From NCBI GenBank assembly GCA_021234155.1, contig JAJEKV010000021.1, positions 11,339,523 through 11,403,522 on the forward strand: a stretch of 64,000 nucleotides of DNA, read 5' to 3'. Source of the stretch: Isoetes taiwanensis. Its lineage: Eukaryota; Streptophyta; Lycopodiopsida; Isoetales; Isoetaceae. Each line of letters opens with the position of its first letter. The first letter of the stretch is position 1. A program made the translations under genes and the position numbers. Below are positions 59,913 through 64,000 of the stretch, piece by piece. The notes beneath the pieces were generated by a model. It was not told the origin of the DNA and did not search any database. It worked only from the letters and a program-made list of their open reading frames with translations.

Positions 59913-60243
59913 TCCAGTGTTGTTTACGTACCCGTATTTTACGTTTACATACGTCTCGTACCTTCTTCACAGTACTATACGTACTATACCTATAAGTTGA
60001 CAGGTCAAATTGAGCTCTTGTTTTATTAATACCGTACCTAACATATTAATACATACAGTACGTATGATACGTACTTTATAAAAAAAAAAAGCGTCCAAAT
60101 GACAATAGACCAATAGAATTGGTAAAATTATACACGACGAAAAATACATTATTATATATTATAGAATAGGTTTAAAAACACATTAGGAGACTTTAGACAT
60201 TAGGGAAATTATGGAATTGTAGTTAAAAAAAAAAAAAAAAAAA
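59913..60243. repeat. GTAC-rich sequence and poly-A after the array
   Basis: The DNA that truncates C4 is rich in TACGTA/GTAC motifs (TACGTACC, TATACGTACTATACC, CAGTACGTATGATACG) with short inverted repeats. A run of about 24 A ends at 60,244. It may be a small non-autonomous element; ends not identified. Confidence 0.4.
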
Positions 60244-63200
60244 AACCTTTAAACGTGTCAGAAGACAGACTTCAATCTAATTTAGACCTTTTCAAGGACT
60301 AAACTTCGATTCAATAAGTAGCCCTTGTATTTAAATAGGTGAATTTAAACTACAAGGCCATGATCTGGTTACACATTTCCAAATAATCTGACAGCAGTAC
60401 TTTATTGTAACATAAAACATTTTGAATACATCATAGATCTAGAATAGATAAAGTCTACCAGATCTGCTATGAAGGAAGTTTTATGCAAAACATAAGATAA
60501 AGAAACATAAGAACAGCAGTTCCAAGTTCATGTTGTTCGCTTGAGTCTTCAAGACCAATTAACGAGACAGAATTTTCGCTTTTTGTCCATCTTCTATTTT
60601 TTGAATAAACATAGCAGGGAGTAAAAAGTCCTGTTACCTGCACCCAAAACAACAAAAACAAGCATTAGAATGGTTGCCATGCTGAGGGTAGCAGGTGTCA
60701 TGGGACTTTTTAGGTTTATGCCCCTTCACCCTGCTTGTTTCACAAACATCATGGGGTAAGGACATTTATGATCATCAAAAACTGTTAGTTCACAACACTC
60801 AAATGTCTACTGTTAAGCAGCAAGTCTCCAATTAAATTTATAACTTAAACTTGCCACAGTAGATTGCAAATGCTAAAAAAGTCATATCCTAAGTTATAAG
60901 CATATGCAAGATATGCTAACTTGCCTTTCCTAAGCAATAAGCACATGCAACAGATCTGCCATACATCAAGATTATTCTATGCTGCATCAGACCACATATC
61001 CCCATAAGGACAGATATTATAAGAACTTATGTTCATTTCATCTCTAGGATTATAAAGGCTCTGCCCATTATTTCTGATCTAGCTACATTACTTTATGGTA
61101 ATAAGCAATTTCGGGTTTCTTTCCTACCATAAATTTAACAACTATTCAGCTATCATGAAATACCAGTGGGAAAAGTATTTCTAAGTCTCATTATTCATTA
61201 TTTACAAGCCTAGACCCTAAGATTTAGGCATTTGCATCTCATATGTTACGAAATACCTTAAGATCCTTATGGCCAATATTCTATCCAGATCTATCTTATC
61301 CTTTGCTGAAGGATACACCAAATCCAGCATTATTACTATATATTCATTTAGTACTTCTGTGTATCCCTGATTTATGCAAGTGCAATATCATCATACATTC
61401 AGCTTACAGACTTTTCTAAATCTTCATATGCATTCTTACAATTCTGGGACATAAAACATAAGATCATATTATTTTCTATTCCTGTACAGTATTATCATTA
61501 GCAGTTCCTAGTTATTATCATCTAGAGAATTATGATAAAACCACAATTCATGAAGATATCACAATTTATATTCATCATGTAAAGAACTGAACTAGTCTAT
61601 TTAGAACCTGAGAAGTGCGCTCCAGCCCACTGGATTTGCTCAAATTTTCGTCATCTCCATGCTTTAAGCTTGTAGATCCACAAGCACATGCCATTGCTGG
61701 ACCTTTGTTCACCTCCTTTCCTGTTTGTGGCAACCACCTCTGCAGTAGTAAGTTCAGCAATCTCCTGATTGGCATCTCCTTTCTTTCTTCCCATCTCCCT
61801 GCTCATCTGTGGCAATATAGACACAAAATAAGGGGAATCCGCACCAGGCATTGCGGATTTTGCAGCTTATCATAAAGCCCATACTTTGTATATATAATCC
61901 AGCTGACGGTCCTTAATCTAGACCTGTTTTATATGGCTTATGATCCCAGCACTTATCAACAACCAGTACTTACCTTTTCTGTTTTCTGAGTGTTAGCTGT
62001 AGCAATGATGTGGCCAAAGCTTTTTCCTCTGGCCGGATTACTGGAGAAAAGCAGCCGCATACCAGAAGTTTATATTTTGCCCTAAAATCTTACGATATTA
62101 GATATTAGGTTACATTCTCCAACAATTCGGTACACCATAAGTCATATTGCCTAAGGTTTTTGTTTTTTCCAGTTATGCCCATTAATATATTTCCAGCTAG
62201 CCCCATCAAGTATGGTTTGCATTTTACACGCTTTTTACACCTTAACAAGTACCATATGCTTTTCCTATATCCCTGTTATTCAAGTATTTCCAGCTAGCCC
62301 CAGGCTTAATTACTGCATGTTTTCATGTTAAAGCACCATAATGTGCATCTTGGTTTTTCATGGCCTATGTATTCCAAAGATTACCAAGTAACATTGTGCA
62401 ACATTGTGCAGTATACATATCTAAGTTTAACCATTGGTCTTTCCTTTTCTTCATCTTCGGACTCAATTCTGGCATGCTTTATCATGTCTACCATGGTCAT
62501 TTGTGCAACGTTATTCAAGTATTTCCAGCTAGCCCCAGGCTTATTTACTGTATGTTTTCATGTTAAAGCACCATAATGTGCATCTTGGTTTTTCATACCT
62601 TAGGTATTTCAAAGATTACCAAGTAACATTTTGAAGTATACATACTTAAATTTAACCATTGGCTTTACTTTTCTTCAACTTCGGGCTCAACTCTGGCCCT
62701 TATAATTCATACCTTAGGTCAAAGTGAGCCTTTTCAAACCATATTCTTATAATAATAAAAAAAAATGCCTTAAGTCTTAAAATACCCCAGGTATCTAAGA
62801 CTTTTGTCTTACAGTCCAATCAAGGACGTAAAGACCCAATTAGCAATCCTAGAAAAAGGACAGGTGTAATCCTTTTTCCAGGCCAAGACTTGAGTCCAAA
62901 GAAGGTAAGAATCATAAACAGATGGACATATAATAGTAATGAGCCCGCAGATTATTTAAACAACTTTTTCTTTTTCTAAAGTATGACAGAATATTATTCA
63001 TGTATCCAGATGAAATAAAGCCAAAAGACAAAAGATCAACATAATATATTTCATGGGGCAATAATTCCTTAACCAAAACAAAAAACATATGTTTATAGAC
63101 TGCATTGTCTGAGAATAATATATCTTAAACTAAAGCAATTAAAATCAGATCCATAAACTGTATTTTGTGCAATTTTCAGAAATACGTAACACTGTTTAGA

Positions 63201-64000
63201 GATCACCATCTTTCAGAATATGAGTTGTAGAGAATATAGCTCCCATGAAATGAACTACTAAAAGAAATCTGGAGGAGGAACTCCGGTTACCTGCAATAAA
63301 ACCATAAGCAATTAGCCTTTGTAGGGTAAATGCCTAAGCTACCACAGGTAAGCTATGGAGTTACTCAGCAAACTGCCTTTCACCAAATTATCCTTTAGAA
63401 ATAAACACATGTTAGATAGACATTACCAGATGTCTAAGTAAACAAGAAAGTATCTCAGTCTAAGTCTATTATTGGATAAACAAATCCAGATCCATATCAT
63501 ATCCTGCTTATGAAAGAAAATTATATCTAAGTTGTCTGCTGGTTTCCATATGTGTGTAACAGCTTTCACACATCCATCAGATCTTTATCCTGGTTATGTT
63601 AAGATTTTCCTCATCACCATCCACCATGTTTTACAGAATCGATCTACATGTAGCTTAACTTTACCATTTCCTCAAGACATTAATGATCATTTTTATGCTG
63701 CGGAAGAACATTCTATAAACTATGAGTTAAATGTTAGTTACAAATAACCAATTAGTAGTGAGTCCTTTTACAATCTTACGAACTTGTACCTTGTTCAGAT
63801 CTGTCCTAAGATAACAAATAACATGTGTTTCTAACCGATCTAAGATCCAAAACAGTAATGCATCAGACCTGATTCGCATTGTTGGTCTCATTATCCAGCA
63901 TGTTTTGTGCAAGGTGCTTCTCCTTTTGTTGATGTTTATTCAAAATATTCCCAACTTTGGGATCCCTGATTTCAGTACGCTGAGTAGGGAGCTGTGCAGG
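60244..64000. other. AT-rich region, possible minus-strand exons
   Basis: No protein family recognised. Candidate minus-strand exon borders are suggested by plus-strand CTTACC/GTTACCTGC (near 60,635, 61,970 and 63,285) and by a 66-codon minus frame at 61,775-61,575 (with CGSTSLKHGDDENLSKSSGLERTSQ). This could be a gene with long introns running beyond 64,000, but the case is weak. Confidence 0.25.
62276..62745 (+). repeat. 235-bp tandem duplication
   Basis: TTATTCAAGTATTTCCAGC at 62,276 recurs at 62,511, and the following ~200 bp repeat with moderate divergence (shared GCACCATAATGTGCATCTTG, then TTAACCATTGG). A third partial copy of the CCAGCTAGCCCCA motif lies near 62,190. Confidence 0.85.

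Noticed and set aside
61575-61875. Overlapping 60-86-codon frames on both strands
   Set aside because: No domain, no homologous second copy and only weak splice signals; mentioned as a possible minus-strand exon but not called as a gene.

Overview
The window looks like nuclear DNA of a land plant with a large, repeat-rich genome. It holds Ty3/gypsy chromovirus and LTR remnants, LINEs with a C-terminal Cys/His box, GT-AG introns of 60-350 bp and AT-rich host DNA. The transposase families present (SHGKG-type and DUF7869-type) suggest a non-seed plant such as a fern, lycophyte or bryophyte. That is inference, not proof. No intact host housekeeping gene was found; almost everything is a mobile element or a decaying multi-copy gene.

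Layout. 1-2,232: 3' part of a Ty3/gypsy chromovirus (integrase, chromodomain), interrupted by a 5'-truncated LINE with a 9-bp target duplication. 2,245-3,554: polypurine tract and LTR, split by transposon T1. 3,555-13,274: T1, a 9.7-kb DNA transposon with 21-bp inverted ends, a TTTA target duplication and two convergent genes. 14,553-24,774: a reverse-strand LTR (LTR A) that has swallowed T2, a relative of T1 with the same convergent gene pair. 24,775-25,560: retroelement-internal DNA and degenerate ~100-bp repeats.

25,560-59,912 is the most interesting part. It contains a gene family (copies C0 to C4) that joins a ParB/sulfiredoxin-fold domain to a beta-class (N4-cytosine/N6-adenine type) DNA methyltransferase, a prokaryote- or phage-like combination, here spread over six exons with spliceosomal introns. 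C0 (minus) and C1 (plus) are full-architecture paralogues that point away from each other, with a DUF7869-type transposase-like gene between them. C1 is followed by a tandem array of a 4.57-kb unit (C2, C3, partial C4) carrying only the methyltransferase half. All copies carry stops or frameshifts. Introns and flanks of these genes, and no other part of the window, are dotted with a palindrome (core GTGTATTCCGGAATACAC, extended to a perfect 32 bp in three places). A ParB-like domain travelling with its own set of 16-32-bp palindromes recalls ParB-parS, and is the best candidate here for an undescribed system.

The array was later hit by a LINE in C2 (40,391-42,336), a solo LTR (LTR B, 48,950-51,247) and a long LINE in C3 (52,110-58,601). 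59,913-64,000 is AT-rich DNA with simple and tandem repeats and at most a hint of minus-strand exons.
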